DNA of 64,000 bases from Kudoa neothunni (lineage: Eukaryota > Cnidaria). A program made the translations under genes and the position numbers. Location: contig OZ199839.1 in the NCBI GenBank assembly GCA_964304625.1, forward strand, positions 11,222,001-11,286,000, written 5' to 3'. Below, piece after piece: positions 36,111 through 49,889 of this stretch (its first letter is position 1; each line of letters starts with the position of its first letter). The notes beneath the pieces were generated by a model. That model saw only the letters and a program-made list of their open reading frames with translations, was not told where the DNA came from and did not search any database.

Positions 36111-38456
36111 GATAGATTAAAAATAGATCCTAATCGTATGTAACAACGTTTAAAACATTTTCCACTATTATTGGCATTAGTTGTAAAAATCTTTTCTTAA
36201 AATGGTGTAAAAACGTCAACCACAAGATCAAGTGCGAATCCCAGTTAAAAATCAATAGCCTGAAGAAAGGTAATATTACGTTGTAAATCATATTCTATTA
36301 TTGTAGTATCGTTAATATATTCTAAAATGAATATTCATTTATACGAAGATATGAGGCGAACATTTCACGGACTGAATCGTGACCAGACAAATATATTGTA
36401 AATTTTGTACGTTGTGTAAAATTTTTAGAAATATTTTGAGAAAAGGAGCAATAATATATATTAGAATACTTCGCGTTAAAGTTCGTTAGTTTAAATCAAA
36501 GTTATAATACAAAATTCGAATTCCGCCTAGCCCGGCGTATTTTGGTTAATCCGCCACTCGATCAATTCTCCTATTAAATTTGAAATTTTATGACTTGCAA
36601 TAGTAATATATATTTTATGACAAGGTTTAAAAAATAAAGATTAAATAAAGGATTTTAATTTCAAGGGTGCTTTAATTGGCCTCATTTTTCCGTATTCGTG
36701 AACGTCATGGAATTAATCTTTTACGGTGCTGGAGTGTTATTATTATTATTGTTGTATCTATCTTTTGTGCTAAGCGAAAGAAATCTTTTTTAAATACACT
36801 TAGTGACTATTAATTATCGTTTATTTGTAATATTATCAATATTTCGACTCGGTGATCTCGACTATATATATATATTTAATCATAAATTGAAAAATAACTT
36901 CTTTTAGGATAAGACAATATAAAATAAAAGTAGAAAAATTGTAATTTTTTAATTTGATAAAGATAAATTAAAAGTTATGGTTTAAAGAATTTAACGGCTG
37001 TTCACTTTACACGGAATATATAGATATCTTGAATCTTAATATTTTTTAACTTATCAGTTAACAGAATTTAGAGAAAAACATTGTTAATGCTCAGAAAATT
37101 GAAATGCTGCGTTTCTAGAGATATTGACTAATAATTGTGAAATCTTCTGAAAAACAGTCTTTCATTTCCGAGATTTTGTTAAATATGGAATTCAATTATA
37201 ACAAACACAAAAACTTAATTCCTATCGATAATAAAATATATTAATATTAAAAATAATCAGCGTCTATATAAATATAAAATAAACATTTTTAATGGAATAA
37301 AAATATCAAAATATATATATTCTTTAATTGTGTTTCAATCAGTTTGATAAACCAATTTATAAATAAAAAATATAAGAATTTTTTACTGTGGAAACGCCAC
37401 ATTCTTTAAAATTAAAATTTAATATCCGGGATTGTATCGTATTATAAGGAAATTCTTTTCTAGTCGTTTATTTGTAAATAATGATGAATCTTAAAAAGAA
37501 TGAGATCTATGTGAGACCGCATTATCCTGAGTATAGTGATCAACGCAATTGGATTGTCTCCGAAAATTTAAAACTGTAATTTTTCGGAGAATTCAACTAT
37601 TCGGTAACCATGAATTAAAATTAATTAACAAATTTCTGGGAATGTCTTTAATTAGTAATGGTAACAATCGTAGCATTCAACTTGATTAGTCTTGTTATTT
37701 TGTTATATTTACGGCTCCTAACTTTGGTGCGAAAAAACCTCATCTTCAATGTACACTCCACCTCCAACATACAATGTTTTTCTTTACAATTTTTGTTCGC
37801 TTATCGATTTTGATACGAATTCAAAAGATTAATACAGTTGAACTTTGAATTAATCTTCAACAGTTTCCTATGGTTTATTGGGGTCATTAGTCATGAATCC
37901 CTTAAGCATCAGTGTTGCTAAAATTAAGATTTACGATGATAGAAAGAATTCAATTAATTTTTCAATGACGACTCTATTCGGTCATGTTATATCGATCAAA
38001 TCATCCAACGTATATATTGATACTTCTAATAGATTTTTATAAGAGATGAGGGTAATAAGCATTCTTATGAATTTAAACCTATAAAGAACACATACATAAT
38101 ATTCTACAAAAATAACAATGAAGATATTTAGTTATAAAAATGTTTCCCATGGTACCAAATATCCTAAGTAATCACATATTTTGTGGTTAAGTCCATAATT
38201 TAATATTAATGTAAAACCTTAATGAGGTGTAAGCAACAGTGATAGATACGTTTCGGAAATTTTTTAAAAATATACATTAAACGACCGATCCAGTAGAGTT
38301 TACTTGGCTATTTATTCGTCTATATAAGGTATATATTATATATTGAAGCGTAAAAAAATGTCTCAATTTTAGATTAATTATACCGAAAATTAATTATTTT
38401 TATAATTTATGTGATTAAAAATCGAAAATTAATTACGCAGGAGTTGGCTTTTGGCA
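36111..38456. other. intergenic, nothing recognised
   Basis: About 2.3 kb of AT-rich spacer between the two surface-protein genes, with a TA dinucleotide run near 36860. No gene, RNA or transposon found. Confidence 0.45.
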
Positions 38457-41400
38457 ATGAATTATTTATCTGGAATCTTTTTAATCCTATGTTGTAAATT
38501 TGAATAGCATAAATAGATTTGTGTATGTGTCATAGGGGCGACAAAGTTAAATGTTTTAGAGATTAACAGACAAGAAGCTCACGTAGCTACCTACAGAATC
38601 TCTAGAAAACCTAATGTGATGCCAAGAATTTATTTTGCGTTGTATGGCTCCGAATACGATGGAAAATATTGCAATATCGAGATACGAAATGAAATTAGTA
38701 ATATGTATGAGATGATTAGGCCATGCTCGAGGTCTGGCGAAAAAATAAAAACAAAATGCATCAGGCTGTGTACAACTGAATTCTTCACTGATTTCCCAAA
38801 ATTTTCGCCAAGATCAAAATATGTTTCAGTTTTCACCGGATCAAATAAAAAACAAGTTGCAGATTTATCCAATTCAGGAAAGGTATATGGATTCCAAAAA
38901 CGTAATTAAATTTTCCGAAATTACCATTTAATTAAACAATAATAGCATTGTTGGTGGACCCATATGTGATAATGTCAGTGATAGGTAATAGTATCAGATT
39001 TAAAACAAGTACATGTCCACCTGTCGACTGTCCCATACATCATGATGCTTTGTTACTTGCAAGGGGCACAGCCACAATTGGCGACTGTAAATCTTTTAAT
39101 TCTGATAACTCGGTTGAGTTTGATTTGTACTTGTATGCCTATGAAATGAAATGTCATAATTATCCAACTTTTTATTATCATCTAAGAAATCATTACACAT
39201 TAAAGAGATCTGAGTTCAATGAACCTCAGTACTACGTAAGTTACAGACCGCCAGACAAAACCAAGCTATTACTAAAATTCCAAAAAATATTTTCCTCTGA
39301 TATATGCCTTTACAATGTGAGAGATGCTGAATTGGAAATATCAGCAACATCAGAAAACGACTATGAATCAAATTGTGGTGGCGGTATGGATCATAAATGC
39401 TATGCACCGTGTACGCACGTATGGTTGAAGATGAAACAACCAAAGCACTTCGTTGAAATATTAATTCAGACCAGACATCATTCTATAATGAAAAATATAA
39501 GTAACCCCTCTCAATTATATGAAGGATATGTGACTAAAAAATTTGGTATTGTTCAACTATTTCTGGTTTCGTTAATATTCGCTTAGCTGTTGCTGAGACT
39601 GGTTATAGAGATAATTTGTTGCAAAATAAAGTTTTGGGTGGGATTACCTTAAATTTGCTGCTATTTATAGAAAAATCATTATCCCCACAATTCTCAATGT
39701 GTGATGTCAAATTTTATGAGGCTAACAAAGTGGAACCAGTATTTGGCTCTTATTGTGCATGGGGAAGTTCTAACTGCATTAGCCTATGCGATTTGAAATT
39801 AAATATAACTGGCCTTTCCTATGGAAAATCATATATATTGGAAATCGAAACAGGTGATTCAGACGGATTACTTACTTGGTTCAAGGAGAGAATATTTTTT
39901 AGAGCAGGTAAGTTAATAAAATATGATTTATACATTAATTTTTTTTGAAAAAGTGGGACTACCATTTACTCTTCCCATAAATTTATATCCAAGCAGAAGA
40001 TATATAATCGTGAGCATTAATCCAAACAGTGTTCTAGGGATAACAAGCATCAAGTGTGCTTTGTATATAAGTCGCGCTGATGAGGATTCTTATAGACTTG
40101 CCACATGTGGTCTATATCCTTGCATTGGTTTCCTCGGGAAAGAACACAATATCACTGAACTCATTCCTGGAACCAACTATGACATTAAGATTGTCCCCGA
40201 ACACACCTATGAGATAAGAAACATTCTGTCAGTTCAAACTAGTAATTAAAATATATTACTGAGAATGAGATAAATAAACGGCTAGAACATTACAATATGG
40301 GGGTTTACAAAGCAGCGGTCGAAGGAGGATATAATCTGAGTTTATGCATCCAGCCAAGAGATGAATACGCCCAGCAAGCCGTCTGTTATTATCAAATTAA
40401 AATTAAATTATCCAGTGGAAGCAAATTAATATACAAATGCCCATCACCGTTAGTGGTTCCTGGCAGATTAATGGCGAATCTTTCTGCCCAATCTACCTCA
40501 CTGTTAGAAACACTCGATAATCTTCTTGTTATAAAATCAGCATCAATACAAAATTCTTATCCTTGCAATCCATACCAACCCTGTTCTAATATTTCTTTTG
40601 TTGACTTTTATGACCCTATGTATCAATATCAAGTAATTGTCACTGGATTTCTTTTGACTGATAAGAGAAAAATCAATATTCCGAAAGGTACATATTTCAT
40701 AGATTAGGATGTTCAATTTTTAATTGTATTTCATAAATTAAAAAAATTAGGAATTGCGTTATCCCTCGCTACTTCCCAAGAAAAGATTATTTCTGTAACA
40801 TTAAATCGTGCGGCAAGTAAGCTTGTAGTCACATCGGTATTACCTCCAAACGTTGCTTACGATACAAAATGCAAATGGGAACTACGAATATTAAGCTCTG
40901 ATGGCCACAATATTCTTGATAGAAAATGTTTGGGTATATCGGGAAGTATGTGTCCCGATCTTCCTCCTTGCAGATCATTTGAAATCACTATCACTACCAC
41001 TACTGATTATGATTATGAATTAATTGTATATTCGAGTAATGATAAATCAATTAATGGTATAGCTGTATTGAAAAAAAGTAACAAATATCAATCTACTATG
41101 TGGTTAAAACTTCTGTTGTAGTGAGAGACGTTGTATCAAATGGTGGTAGAGATGTTGATCAATCGGCGAGTGATGGAGACGTTGACCGATCTGTGAGTGA
41201 TGGAGACGTTGATCGATCTGTGAGTGATGGAGATGTTGATCGATCTGTGAGTGATGGAGACGTTGATCGATCGGAGGAAGATGGAGACGTTGATCGATCT
41301 GTGAGTGATGGAGATGGTGTTCGATCGGAGGAAGATGGGGATGATGTTCTTTCGGAGAATAATGGAGTTGATACTCAATCGGAGGATGATGGAGATGAAA

Positions 41401-41717
41401 ATCAGGTGGAGGTTGATGGGGAAGATAATCAATCGGAGGAAGATGAAGACAGAGGCTCTTCGGTTAGTGACGAAGAAACAGAAGACACCGGAAAGTCAAA
41501 GTATATTGGTTTATACATTTTTGTTCTAAGTTTTTTTAGTTGGAAGAAGCCGGTGTAATATTTATTTGATTCTTTTTATCATATATGTATATTTAGATTA
41601 ATAACCTCGTTGTTAGTAGGGTTGTTAACGGTAGGTGTTGTAATTTTTATCGTGGTGCGCTCAAAAATTAAAAGATCAAATGGAAAATGGCCAATATTAC
41701 AAAATCCATTAAAATAG
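38457..41717 (+). CDS. secreted cysteine-rich multi-module membrane protein B (unknown family)
   Basis: Paralog of the gene at 30515 and fully open: exons 38457-38493, 38536-38901, 38946-39545, 39587-39907, 39954-40241, 40313-40687, 40751-41077, 41122-41500, 41597-41717; 937 residues. Signal peptide MNYLSGIFLILC; modules with conserved cysteines (for example TCPPVDCPIH, CGGGMDHKCYAPC, YRLATCGLYPCIGFL, CKWELRIL); a membrane segment TSLLVGLLTVGVVIFIVV; a basic tail rich in K and R. Introns are 41-96 bp, phase 1 up to the stalk exon, then phase 2. The stalk exon codes for 126 residues of mostly nine-residue Asp/Ser repeats (VDRSVSDGD), against 23 residues in paralog A. Topology suggests a type I surface or ER-lumen receptor or adhesion protein; ligand and role are unknown. 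Modules resemble FN3-like beta sandwiches only in pattern. Confidence 0.88.
41152..41340 (+). repeat. 27 bp coding minisatellite
   Basis: About seven head-to-tail 27-base units (core GATGGAGACGTTGATCGATC) encode VDRSVSDGD or the variants VDRSEEDGD and VDQSASDGD. Lies inside the stalk exon of protein B and keeps frame. Several units are nearly identical in DNA, so copy number probably varies. Confidence 0.9.
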
Positions 41718-42769
41718 TAATTTTAACAATTAAATTTCTTAGATTATTTCTATCCACCTGTTTAAATTTTTTTCTTTGCTAAATAAATGCTAGGTCGCAC
41801 CGAAAACAAGTTTTTGAGTGTACTCGGTCCTTGCCTAAATTGTGGATATCATGAAAACTAGATTTTTTCGAAAAGTAATAAACTAACATAAATTACCTTC
41901 AAAGTCTGCCCTAAACTTATTAAAATTCAATATTATTAATTTTCAACTTAATCATTTCAGTTTATTATTGTTCTCACGCGTACTTAATAGGATAAAAAAG
42001 TGGAAATTTATAAAAAAACTAGGATTCTTACTTCAAAATTAATCTATACCTCTCAAAAAATTATTTATCTGAATTAGAGATTTTAAAAGAACGAGTATTA
42101 TTGCAATCGCGCTTATTTCAAGAAATATGCTGTTGGATGATACATGATGCATGTAATGGCATAGTAAATTATTTTTTGATATTTGATTTTCTGTATATAT
42201 TTAAACTTCGTATGGAAGCTATCACAATGGAAGCCATTGGTCTCTAAATTCAAATGACGTTAATTTTTTTAGTTCCTTCTCACAGACAGAGATAATTTTT
42301 TCGACCGAGTTTAAAGATGAGAATACGATGAAAAGAAAATTAATTTATGTTAGAATAAATAAATAAATAAATAATGTTGTTAGATACGTTGAAGTGTTGA
42401 ATATGTGTTGTTTCGAGAAAAAAGTCTTTCGTTTATATATTTGAATATGCAGGCATGCTCTCTTTCAATGACATTTTTTAAGCTTTCATCAATGACCACC
42501 TAAACGTGAATTTTAAATATATCATCCCGTATTAATTTTCTGCAGGCACAAACTAAATATTTATATTTTATTTTTGGCAGTTTTTACAAAGTCATGGCCA
42601 TACATTTTAGTTAAACGTTCTCTTTTTTATCTCCTCTATAAATGTTAGGTTTTTATCTTATGTCCCCAGTTTAAATTCCTAGCCTTTGGCATATTTTGAT
42701 TTAATTTCTATAGTAGATTCACAGTTTCTTCTCGTAAGAATTTGGAAATAAGTTTTTATCGTGTAAAAG
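41718..42769. other. intergenic, nothing recognised
   Basis: 3' flank of protein B with a likely polyadenylation signal AATAAA near 41781, then AT-rich spacer. Confidence 0.45.
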
Positions 42770-43023
42770 CAGTGTTTCCTAACCTGGGATGCGTGATATC
42801 CAGGGGTCCGGTCTACGCACTGATTTTAATGAGTCCGAAAGAACTCTTCTATCCTTAAACAATTAGTCATTCGAGGATGATCAGCTATAATAAAAGCAGA
42901 CTTTAAAAACATAATATCGGAGAAGTAATATTACAAATGTACGCTGTTAATATCCTTAGAGGTTCTTTTTCAGTTATCTCAGTTAACCCGTGGTCCGTGA
43001 GCTAAAAGATTTAGGAAACACTG
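42770..43023. mobile_element. hAT-type MITE with target duplication
   Basis: A 254 bp element with terminal inverted repeats CAGTGTTTCCTAA and TTAGGAAACACTG (13 bp), the form typical of hAT/Charlie elements. It is flanked by GTGTAAAAG on the left and GTGTAAAG on the right, an 8 bp target duplication with one extra A. The inside is non-coding with GGTCCG and GAGTCCG motifs usual in such MITEs. Confidence 0.88.
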
Positions 43024-43639
43024 GTGTAAAGGAATCTCCGGATAATCCCATAAAATGCACTTACACTGAGTGAAATTCCATATTTTTCTTTTATTGTTCC
43101 GTCACAATAAATACTGAAGTTAACTTCAGATAGAATATCTAATTTTTGATCGTTTAAATATCACTACAACGGCCGTTTGATTATAATTTATTGAAAGCAT
43201 TCCAGAAATACGTTTTATTGAGATTTCTTCAAACGATTTTGCTTGGATTTTTATTCTAGTTTCATAGCTAATATTTTCTAATTACATTTAGTTTACTGCT
43301 CGCAAAATTTAATATCATACTAAAATTGCGAATCTATAATAAATACTAACAATATTGTTTAAATAATAAACAATTTTTGTAGTTTATTTTATATATATTA
43401 ATAGTGAATAAATGTTTAATAACTTATTCGCTATTAAAGTATTTCGCTTGACCTAACTTGAATGCAAAAAAATTTAACAATTAATTAAACTCAGGCGGCT
43501 TTGTTTGGTGCTCATTTTAACTGACGAATACCAAATTTAAAAATGAATCTCAAATTTATTGGGAAAACTCATTATTTGATCGAGAAACCATAGAGTAAAA
43601 CTAGAAGAATTATTTAATTTTTATTTAGACTGAGGATAT

Positions 43640-43860
43640 TGACACGGGAAATTTTAATCCTAAGCGTCACATTCGCATGCGCGGTGTGATCTCACCACTC
43701 TTGCTTACAATTTAAACACAAATTTAACTTTAAGATTCTGGCATATTTTATTATTCCTGGATCTAGAATGCAGAGCGACGACCCATAAATTATTACATAT
43801 AGTTAAAACTATAACACCTGAATATTATTTACCGCGGGAATAGTCATTTTCTTTTATTTA
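43640..43860 (+). repeat. ~230 bp dispersed repeat, copy 5
   Basis: ATTTTAATCCTAAGCGTCAC, TTCGCATGCGCGG, CTCTTGCTTACAA, TTATTATTCCTGGATC, TGAATATTATTTACCGCG in order. Contains the palindrome CGCATGCG. Confidence 0.65.
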
Positions 43861-46038
43861 AGAATAACGAGAGATAAAATTCCAACAAGTTTACATACTG
43901 ATTTATTTTCTATAATCAGCTTGTATTTAATAAATAATTTTATCAAATTGAAAAATTTTTAATTTTTTTTTAATTCAAAGAAATTAATTTAATTTTCCGA
44001 GCGTCTTTGAGGTCCATTGGACCCCAACGGATGTTTAAATCTATTTTAGAGAATCTTATATTAAATCAGTGAATTTAATGACAATTATTCTCCTACAAAT
44101 ATAAGTTCTATTAAAATATAAGTTCTATTAAAATATTGCAGAAAATTTTAATTTATACATTCAGGTCACGAAATAATCAAAATACTTACACATTCCTCCT
44201 TTTGGGATCCAATGGACCCCACGTTTTTTTTCTACCAAATTGTTTTAAAGAAAAATAATTCAAAGCAATTTTGAGAATTAAATAAAATTTTATCCAGAGA
44301 AAGCAGAGATAAATTTAAAAAACTATGCATACGTTAAATACCGATCATTGCCGAGGAGTGAAATGCTGCTATAAATGATTCTTAATGTAATATTTTGAGT
44401 GAAATTGAATCCGATATCAATAAATTTTATGATAACTTTTTATAATTTTTGTATTAACGCGATCCGAATATTTCTGAAAATAAATTCTATTGAAATATCC
44501 ACGAAGATAAACATGATGTTAATTGGTTTTCTGAGAAACTTCAACTAACTAAAAGCTCCAAACGAAATATTTTTCAAAACCTCAACGTTCACCTTCCGAC
44601 ACTTCAAACAGAATAAACCCCCTAGCGGATACATTCCTCATATTTTATGGCTATTCTTTTTCTCAGTTGTTTTTTTTTCAAATACTAACAAGTTTGACAA
44701 TTATAATTATCAGAATTATTTGAAGACTTGGGAAACCAACAGTTTTTGGATTATATTGGAATCATTGTATATATATATATATATTAATTTTCAGATCTAA
44801 ATTACAATCACTCAAATTTCTTTGTCGCGAGTGATGCTGTCATTGTTCAAGATCTCGAGATAGAGAAGCGAGGGCTTTTTTTATGTTGGTAGAATCAGTT
44901 GTAATAAAAGCAATTTAAAAGGTTTTTCGTGGTATATTGTAACATAAAAAACTAAAATAATATAAATATCTCGCATTTTATCTATTTTTAAATAATATGT
45001 ATTATGGGTTTTGTTGGGCGTGATAATTAAGAAATTAATCATAAAGGAAACAAATTTTAAGACTTTTTTAATGTAGAATGACATATATTTTAATGAAAAC
45101 CAATTAAATTATAAAATAAGGTTAAAATTGTTAAATTAGATGTCTAATTTAACCTTTTACATGTTTCGGCAAGCCTCGTTAATAACCGGCGATGTTATAA
45201 TTGTGACATTCTTCAATATTTTATCGATAGTTTTCTCTCATAATTTAGTAAATTACTTATTACATTTTTTCCATAATTCACCATAAAAAAATGTGAGATC
45301 TATTGCACCTCAAAATAAGAAATGTATAAAGTGGATTAGTAGGCGCTCGAAAGTTAATTCATATAATTTTTTCAACTATTCAAAACATATTTATTAGTTC
45401 TTGAAATTTTGAGAGATTATGAAGTACTCTTAAATTTTCTCGAGTCAGAAGTCACAATTAAATTATTAGGAATTAGTTCATGTAATAGCTGTTTATTATC
45501 TTAAGTTAATTTATTTTCAATTTAAATTTTCTTGTTGAAATATAATTGTAAATATTACCTAAAAACTTGATCATTTTTAATAATTTTATTCATTTTAAAA
45601 GATTAAAAGATGCTTTTATTGGTTGGTTTTAGACTTAATGAAGGATGAAGGATGTATTGATAAATTTTTCCGTCAAAATTACAAACTTAAAACGTTCAAC
45701 TCCAAAAAATTTTATTATACTTTTATCGTTCAATAATAATTTAACATTGACAATATTAATAATGGAGAAATAATCAAATAAAGTGTCATAATTTTGATAG
45801 ATAATAGAAAATTATTTTATATTTATAAATTTGGCTAATTACTAAAAACGTTACTTTTCAGAAATAATTCAAGCCCTGAATTACAAACGATATCTAGCGT
45901 TTTATCTTCCCCTAAAAATGAAATTGAATTTCAATGAATTGAGTTGAATTAAAATTAATTTTATTGCAACTTATGAGTGTAATTTGTGAAAATAAAATTT
46001 CTAAAGATATCAATATCAAATTTATTCTGAAACAAGCG
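43861..46038. other. intergenic with two GGTCC palindromes and a hairpin
   Basis: GAGGTCCATTGGACCCC at 44010-44026 and GGGATCCAATGGACCCC at about 44204-44220 resemble subterminal palindromes of piggyBac-type elements and may mark a small MITE. TTAAATTAGATGTCTAATTTAA near 45131-45154 is a near-perfect hairpin. No gene recognised. Confidence 0.4.
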
Positions 46039-46048
46039 TGCGTGCGCA
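46039..46048 (+). promoter_or_regulatory. NRF-1-like element before TUBGCP5
   Basis: TGCGTGCGCA, ending 9 bases before the ATG; identical to the decamers before ZNF830 and the 58 kb gene. Confidence 0.6.
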
Positions 46049-46057
46049 AACAAAACT

Positions 46058-49000
46058 ATGTGGAAATTAGAACGTTTGTTTGAGTTTAATTTCACGCCTA
46101 ATAACGCCCAAAAAGGGCATAATAAAATTTCTGAAGACAAACTTTTGAATCATGGCGAATTTCTTGTTAGATTGGCAAAAGAACGGAATAACCAACCATT
46201 AAACAGCGAAATCTCTCAACCATATAATTCTAACCTAATCGGCACTAACATTTTTAGTTGTATAAATACAGAAAAAAATATTTCAGATATTTCAAAAAAT
46301 GTATTTAATTATCTGTTTACATAAAAACCATTTGAATATTCTAGATGTGGAATCAAACCGAATTTGACATTGAAGATTCAATCAGGCTGAGAATTGATCA
46401 GCTTTATGATATGAAGACAAACATTGATTTTCAAACGGAGGCACATCCAAAAGATTCTGGTGCATTATTGTTGGCAATATCAAATTGTTTAGTAGGAATA
46501 TCCTCTTCGTATTTCTCGTACGATAAAGTAACCTGGTGATATTAAGTTATGGATTATTTCATTATTTGGTTGTTTTTTTAGAAAACAAATAATATGGTAA
46601 TACAAAATTCCGGCGATAGCGTCAAAAGTCAAATATTCGATTTATTTGTTAATTGTGGAACCAATTATGTTCGTTTAAGAAATGTTACGGCCAACAAACT
46701 CCTGGTTGTTATGTATCATAGCAACTATCCAACAATTCACAATTTTTACTATTTTATAAATGTGTACCTTCAATGGTATCAGGAGTTTTTCGAACAATAC
46801 ATAAATCAAAGTAGATTTTTTGTTTGTTGGCTCATAGAAATTAATCCATCTGATTTTTATTTTAATATGAACAGAATCTAAATAAATCAACTGATTTTAT
46901 AAAAATTAAAATGGAAATAAAATTTATTTTAATTTTTTTATACGCGTGAATAAAAGTTGACTATTGTTTATGTACTTGGGATTAAATTTCCACTGGCCAA
47001 CAGGAACTCTCATCTTAAAAGCTTCAAATCATAATTAACATAATATGGCGAATTTTTAGAGGTGAAATCCAGCTGGACTTTATTAATGCTGTACCATTCG
47101 ATAAAAAAAGCATTACAAGAATTTTTGTATGATTCTGTTGTAATATTTGAGTTACTTTCATTCGCATATATTTTTTTAATAACTATTAAAGTTAATTTTT
47201 TTATTTTTAATGTAATCTTATGTGTATGGATATTAATATTATGAAAATGAAAGTGGCTGTTTCTTATAATAATTATATTTCTGTGATTGGATAAATATGA
47301 ATAGATATATAACGGAAAAATTGCTTGAGATCGATTTACAGCTGTCCCAGTTTGAAGATGCAAAACAAATATGCTCAATAATTATAGACCGTTTGGATAT
47401 CATTAATTGTGCGAATGAGTTTGGATTTGAGTCGTCATATTTGTTTTCTGTACTCTACAGATTTGTTATCCAACCCACTTACAAGTCAGCGATTTAGTAA
47501 TAATAAAAATAACAATTATCTACCTTCATTGTAGACAAATATATCTATGGATTAAAAAAGGTAAACTTCAATACAATATCAAAGATTTTTTTATTGTCTC
47601 CGTGGAGAACACAAGTGACACGTCTAAAGAGTGTTGTTGGAATAGTTTATTTTCCATTGATCGTTGTTGTTTGCCAAAATGTTTCCAAGCACTTGCCACC
47701 GACATATTGGAATGTGGGAAATGGGTGTATTTTTTGGAGAAAAGTTTTTCTCAAACAGATTTGGATCACATTTTCAAATGTGTACCCCCACAGTCTGATT
47801 CTTTTAAAACAAAATATTCGTTTGAGTCAATATCAACTGGTTCCAACCCATCAAAATCTTGTTTTCAAAGTATTAACAGCGCCATATTCGATTTGGATCC
47901 CAGCTGTGAAACATCTCTAGCCCACTTATCGAGAAGGTATCACAATAGGATATATATCTATATTTTATACATTCTACAACCATCTTCCAATATACTCATT
48001 TAATTAAATATTTTTTTATCTGTAGAGTTTCTACACTGTTGAGTTACTATGTGAAAGTGCTTCTCGATAGACTTAACATCCGCAGTTATTTGGAAATATT
48101 CGGTCGACTTTGTTTGATGTGTGATAGTGTTGATTTTGAGAAGCTCTTCAAAGAAAATATTCAATATATATTTGATTACGACTATTTGTTTAATGAGATT
48201 AAAATTTTCTACAAAGTGTTCGATGAACAGACTGCTAATGAACATCGTTCCTTACTTGAAAATAACAAAAAACTAATGATTAAACGTAGAACACTTGAAA
48301 TAAAATTTAAGGTATTTTTATTAAAATAAATTTCAATGTTAAAATAGTCGCTTTTACGTTATTTATTGTTTCATTAAATATTTTGTTTATATAAAAAAAT
48401 TATATATTAAAGTTAATTTAATTTATGTTGCGATTATACGATGATCTATCTATACTGAATGATTGTTTCCAATAAAAATAATTCTCTGTCTAGATTCCCA
48501 GTCTCTCCCAGACCGTTTTATCAGAAAACATTCTCGACAAATATCAACAAATTTTCCATCTTATTTCTAGAATTAATATGACCGTCTTTGAAATCAACCT
48601 CATCTATAAAACCACATTTTCCTTGGTTGATAAACTGAATCCATTTCATAGAAAACTATTTTTTGTACTAACCAAATATTGGAATTTTATGCAGAATTTC
48701 TCTGAAATTCTTATCAAACAATATTACAACACCGATGCGCTGGTGAATTCATTTTACAATGTATAGGAATTTTTATTTGTGCGTGTTGAATTAAAAATTT
48801 TAGTGCAAATCTACAGGAGATATTGAAAAAATTTTTGAGGATTTTATGGACAGTCTTTGTGAAAAGTAACTACGTTGAAACTGTTATTAATGTTTTATTA
48901 CCATTTAGACTTTTCGTCACATTCCATCATGACTCCACTCTGTACAGCTTATATTCGTGTGTTGTTGATACAGCCGCCATCTCGGAATGTCTTATCAATA

Positions 49001-49306
49001 AAATATTCAATAAGAATCCCTTAGTTTCCGCAGTTTTCGCTGGCACCGTGCACCGCTTTTCGGAGAGGAATTCCGAACAAGACGACGTTTTTACTACCGA
49101 CATTGATCCTCGAGAAAATAACATTCGCGATCTTATTCTACTATACAACTCCTCGATTCAAGAGTGCCACAAAAGTAATAATGATTTCGAGCAATTTATC
49201 CAATTTTGCTATAGCTATCTCTCAATTTCCCCATAGTGATAGCCAACAATATCTCCTACTTCTTCTCGACGAATATCATAATACATTTTGTTCTTTTGTT
49301 TTCTAA
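46058..49306 (+). CDS. TUBGCP5: gamma-tubulin complex component, GCP5-like
   Basis: GCP4/5/6 proteins are building blocks of the gamma-tubulin ring complex that nucleates microtubules. Exons: 46058-46300, 46345-46527, 46582-about 46810, about 47308-47484, 47535-47936, 48026-48311, 48494-48762, 48804-49306. NNMVIQNSGDSVKSQIFD and TNYVRLRNVT fit the human GCP5 stretch NNIIVTHLTHSCL...YGQVVFRL. QIYLWIKKGKLQYNIKDFFI is the Grip1 hallmark (W-V--G-L-D---EFFI) and LLSYYVKVLLDRLNIRSYL the start of Grip2; ENILDKYQQIFHLI matches the later conserved core. GCP5 is favoured over GCP4 by the N-terminal alignment. In the last exon, TAA 48867 and TAG near 49235 interrupt the frame; homology resumes after skipping one base each time. 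The intron at about 46810-47308 is unusually long and its ends are unresolved. The ATG at 46058 is the first in frame. Confidence 0.82.
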
Positions 49307-49889
49307 TGTGTTTATTTGGAATTATTTTTTGTTTCGCGTACTTTGTAAGACAAATTTTCATTTGAAATTAGTTGGTGGATCTCAGCACAAAACACGATTT
49401 AACGTACCACCTGATCGATTTAATTTTTTCCCCATTGTTGAGAAACCAAAAATTTGAATGAGATATGGATTTTTAGCACGGTGTAATTATGTTACACCAA
49501 GATTTTATTCATAGGATAAAACTTCGAGAATAGCTTGATAGGCTAGAGAGTTTTAGGTGATCAAATTAGACCCATATACCCCGCTTTAGATACCAGAGAG
49601 ACCCAGTCACATGTAACCTATAGCTTTATCTTATTGACGTAGCGTTGGAATTCAACCTACTAAAAATAATTGAACTATAGGTAAATACCAAATTAATACT
49701 TAATAATCCGTTTAAGTTAACTTTAATGAATTTGTCTGTGCGAAGACTACAGGGTTTTTATTACTCAATCCATTCTTATGATTAAATATTAAAAAGTGTA
49801 TTCTTTCTCTCGTTATGGGACAAAAAACTTAAATAGAAAATATATCACGCAAAATATTTTAATTGCATTTTAAACACGGTTTCCACTAA

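Noticed and set aside
41136-41432. 98-residue minus-strand open frame of repeats
   Set aside because: Antisense of the Asp/Ser minisatellite in protein B; repeats keep any frame open.
47010-47378. Open frames in the long TUBGCP5 intron on both strands
   Set aside because: No alignment with any part of GCP5 and no other family; treated as intron, though an extra exon near 47062-47244 is not excluded.
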